From Natronolimnobius sp. AArcel1 (lineage in GTDB: Archaea; Halobacteriota; Halobacteria; Halobacteriales; Natrialbaceae): a DNA stretch of 64,000 nt. Both the position numbers and the translations under genes were made by a program. Location of the stretch: assembly GCF_011043775.1 (NCBI RefSeq), contig NZ_JAAKXY010000006.1, positions 248,001-312,000 of the forward strand, written 5' to 3'. Positions 62,245 to 64,000 of this stretch are shown here, one piece after another; position 1 is the stretch's first letter, and every line of letters starts with the position of its first letter. The notes below the pieces were generated by a model. The model saw nothing but the letters and a program-made list of their open reading frames with translations, did no database searches and had not been told where the DNA came from.

Positions 62245-62520
62245 ATGCGACTGTCTGGGACGTGGATGACGATCTGGGATGATCGAATTCTCGAGATCAT
62301 TCGAGCTGAAGATGCAGGTCGGGTTGGCGATCTCGCTGAACGAGATGCGATTCGTATTTCTCAGTCCTCGGTTTCCCGTCGCTGCAAGAAATTAGCTGAA
62401 AACAGCCTGCTTCGCCCTCTTGGGAACGGGGTTTACACGATTAGCGACAAAGGAGAAGCGTATCTTGACGGAGAGTACGATGCTGAGAACGACGTCTACT
62501 TGAAAAGGAGTAGTTCATGA
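62245..62520 (+). CDS. PhiH1-like winged-helix repressor
   Basis: 91 residues. RLSGTWMTIWDDRILEIIRA starts the domain, SQSSVSRRCKKLAENSLLRP is the recognition helix region, and GNGVYTISDKGEAYLDGEYD the wing and end. This is the family of the repressor of haloarchaeal virus PhiH1, common in proviruses and plasmids. It sits at the front of the AT-rich segment. Confidence 0.8.
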   Translation: MRLSGTWMTIWDDRILEIIRAEDAGRVGDLAERDAIRISQSSVSRRCKKLAENSLLRPLGNGVYTISDKGEAYLDGEYDAENDVYLKRSSS

Positions 62521-62557
62521 GACAGTCCAATTGAGACTGAAATCTATGAGTCGTAAA

Positions 62558-63382
62558 TCATTGAATATTGTCTATCTTTGTCTTTTTATATTTTCCTTTC
62601 ATAATCTTGTCGCCGGTTGGGGTTAATCTGTAGGCAAAGTATCGATCACGGGTGACAAGTCCATGCTGACAGAGAATTTCACATCGGTTTCCGATTCGCT
62701 TGTTAGTTGTTGATAAACCAATCTCATTCGGTAATTTAGCTTCCTCACTCTCAGAGAGAGATTTTAAAATTCGATAATCAATTGGTTCCATCCAACCTAC
62801 GTGATGATGTATGGATTTTGGGTTGATAGCGATTATATAAATAATAGTATTTATGATGAATCTAATCGAAGTATTAATAAAAACCAGTATATTCACTAGG
62901 GCTTCTGCTATGATCCCTACTGAATAGACAACAAGAAGTGCTGCCATCATTAGAATTGGGAGCAAAAGAGCAGGTACAGACTCTCTAGATGGGTTCCCAT
63001 AGACTTGAATTAGCGCATCAAGAAAGCCAGCTACTAAAGCCATAGAAGTTCCTACTAAAAGGATAACTGACAATTTCCAAATTCTTATCAATAATTTATC
63101 ATTAAAAGAAATAATATCTGGCGAATCTCTAGAATTCCCTCTTGGTTTAGAAATTAGAACACCAAATGATACACAAAGTAATATCGAAAACCAGCCAACG
63201 AGTCCCCATCCTATGAATTGACTATTCGTTATTTCTGTGAAAATAGAATTGTCTACATCTACACCAATAAGCAAAACAAGTAACGAGACAAAACCAGACA
63301 CAAGTATAAGTGATAGTCGATAAACACGCATCAACTGTTCCTGATAATACTCATGGGTACTGTTCTTTTCGCTCACAGACAT
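62558..63382 (-). CDS. Membrane protein with a C-terminal winged helix
   Basis: 274 residues. Five predicted membrane helices: LSLILVSGFVSLLVLLIGVD, FIGWGLVGWFSILLCVSFGV, IWKLSVILLVGTSMALVAGF, ALLLPILMMAALLVVYSVGI and FIINTIIYIIAI. From about 190 a winged helix follows: WMEPIDYRILKSLSESEEAK, STTNKRIGNRCEILCQHGLV, then RDRYFAYRLTPTGDKIMKGK, similar to PhiH1-like repressors. So a DNA-binding domain is tethered to the membrane. Very AT-rich with matching codons, a sign of recent transfer. ATG at 63382; convergent with the repressor gene, 37 bp apart. Confidence 0.65.
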   Translation of the reverse strand: MSVSEKNSTHEYYQEQLMRVYRLSLILVSGFVSLLVLLIGVDVDNSIFTEITNSQFIGWGLVGWFSILLCVSFGVLISKPRGNSRDSPDIISFNDKLLIRIWKLSVILLVGTSMALVAGFLDALIQVYGNPSRESVPALLLPILMMAALLVVYSVGIIAEALVNILVFINTSIRFIINTIIYIIAINPKSIHHHVGWMEPIDYRILKSLSESEEAKLPNEIGLSTTNKRIGNRCEILCQHGLVTRDRYFAYRLTPTGDKIMKGKYKKTKIDNIQ

Positions 63383-63542
63383 AATCACAAATAGAGATAT
63401 ATTAAATACTCTGGTAATTGACTGGTATGCTCTGAAAAATGAATTGTATATTAGATAAATATATGTTGTGTTGGGGTGGGGTTTATAGAGAACGATTTCT
63501 TACTCATTGGTTGTTGAGTTACCTATATACTTATCTCCCTGA
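63383..63542. other. AT-rich upstream region of the membrane winged-helix gene
   Basis: Low-GC spacer that should carry its promoter; nothing else seen. Confidence 0.3.
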
Positions 63543-63737
63543 GTAACTCGAATAGTTGATTTGCACCCATATGTTGAGAAACCAACTAGAAAATCCAAAA
63601 TTTGCTCTTTGACAGGTAATCTCACAGGAATAGGCAGGAAATCTGTGTTGACACATTCACTACCTAAAAGCCAGGAACGTAAAGCCGGTCTCGAGGATAT
63701 CCTTGAACACTTGTTAGGAACACAACCTACTGAATAA
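63543..63737 (+). pseudogene. Possible 3' gene remnant without start codon
   Basis: Sixty-four codons open after a TGA, with no ATG and only weak GTG or TTG choices: TRIVDLHPYVEKPTRKSKIC, SLTGNLTGIGRKSVLTHSLP, KSQERKAGLEDILEHLLGTQ, then PTE and TAA. The amino-acid make-up looks protein-like and the GAGGATATCCTTGAACAC stretch uses normal codons. It may be a gene tail whose beginning was lost, but the family is not recognised. Confidence 0.25.
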
Positions 63738-64000
63738 CGACAATCACAATCAAATACCGAAGAATTTCCAACTCACTCGAGACACTCCTGAAAGCAACGC
63801 ACTGTCCTACTGTCGTAGTTTGCACTCGGCTACTGTGTTCTGCGCGACAGGCCTTCCGTAGATTTGGAAGATAATTCTACCACTGAAGTGTTGGTATAGA
63901 AAATTAAATTACAGACACAAAAGTCAAATGAACAACCAAAAATACTCGTTCTTCTCAAACAGATTTATTCCTCATAGGTGATATGCTGTGCATCATGACT
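63738..64000. other. AT-rich end of the window, no gene seen
   Basis: About 260 bp without a supported reading frame; the accessory segment continues past the window edge. Confidence 0.3.

Noticed and set aside
1-64000. Frequent CTCGAG as a genome-wide signal
   Set aside because: Explained by Leu-Glu and related codon pairs and known bias of these haloarchaea; only the copies with a shared spacer were kept.

Overview
This window is a haloarchaeal chromosome segment. The reasons are: high GC (about 60-65 % in core genes) with very frequent CTCGAG from Leu-Glu codon pairs; strongly acidic proteins; archaeal markers (eS1, uS15, KEOPS Pcc1, RNase P Rnp2/Rnp3, SBDS, proteasome alpha, GTP cyclohydrolase III, Dcd, Pth2, archaeal TruD); leaderless genes with a TATA box about 25 nt before the start codon; twin-arginine signals; and families typical of halophilic archaea (HalOD1, TbsP, CHAT, ThiR). 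The CTCGAG richness and family set suggest a Natrialbaceae-like genus; this is inference. Few adjacent genes break synteny, so the window mixes core operons with two accessory stretches.

Region by region. 1-1.2 kb: a family III CoA-transferase. 1.2-10.5 kb: an accessory, defence-like island. It holds a small PD-(D/E)XK-like protein divergent from a type IIG restriction-modification protein, a stand-alone EVE/PUA-like putative modified-base reader, a small zinc peptide, a promoter followed by a structured RNA candidate, a VapBC pair with a palindromic operator, a two-gene unit led by a possible ADP-ribosyltransferase, two palindromic MITE-like elements, two copies of one gene fragment and a frameshifted HalOD1 gene. 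10.6-18.5 kb: core-like genes (GTP cyclohydrolase III, CBS, GNAT, tRNA-Thr, HalOD1, thioesterase, RNase H-like exonuclease, DUF35-thiolase pair). 18.7-22.8 kb: a second full-length type IIG protein, paralogous to the first. 22.8-29.6 kb: HflX, FUN14, SBDS, the rnp3-methyltransferase-rnp2-psmA operon and TbsP. 30-38.4 kb: a CHAT protein, glyA and folD (one-carbon metabolism) with a methyltransferase, a secreted serine hydrolase and a P450 between them. 39.2-40.7 kb: a decayed IS200/IS605-type tnpB unit. 40.7-46.2 kb: membrane proteins, a hyperacidic lipoprotein and an aminotransferase. 46.3-50.2 kb: thi4 and, nearby, its likely regulator thiR. 50.3-59.6 kb: Dcd, Pth2, TruD, a sensor kinase and the uS15-RecJ-like-Pcc1-eS1 operon. 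59.9-64 kb: tRNA-Ala followed by repeated copies of its 3' end and an increasingly AT-rich accessory segment (coiled-coil/zinc-finger pair, PhiH1-like repressor, membrane-anchored winged-helix protein) that runs out of the window. This looks like one side of an integrated element.

The most striking signal is inside the first type IIG gene. Up to the NPPY methylase motif it is GC-rich like the genome. From that codon on, through the specificity and C-terminal part and the EVE-like gene behind it, the DNA drops to roughly 30-40 % GC. GC-rich sequence resumes near 6.63 kb inside the tail of a truncated reading frame. This is best read as a swapped cassette of about 2.3 kb that carries both a new DNA specificity and a putative reader of modified DNA. 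The paralogous enzyme 12 kb away has NPPY at the same residue number but is GC-rich throughout.
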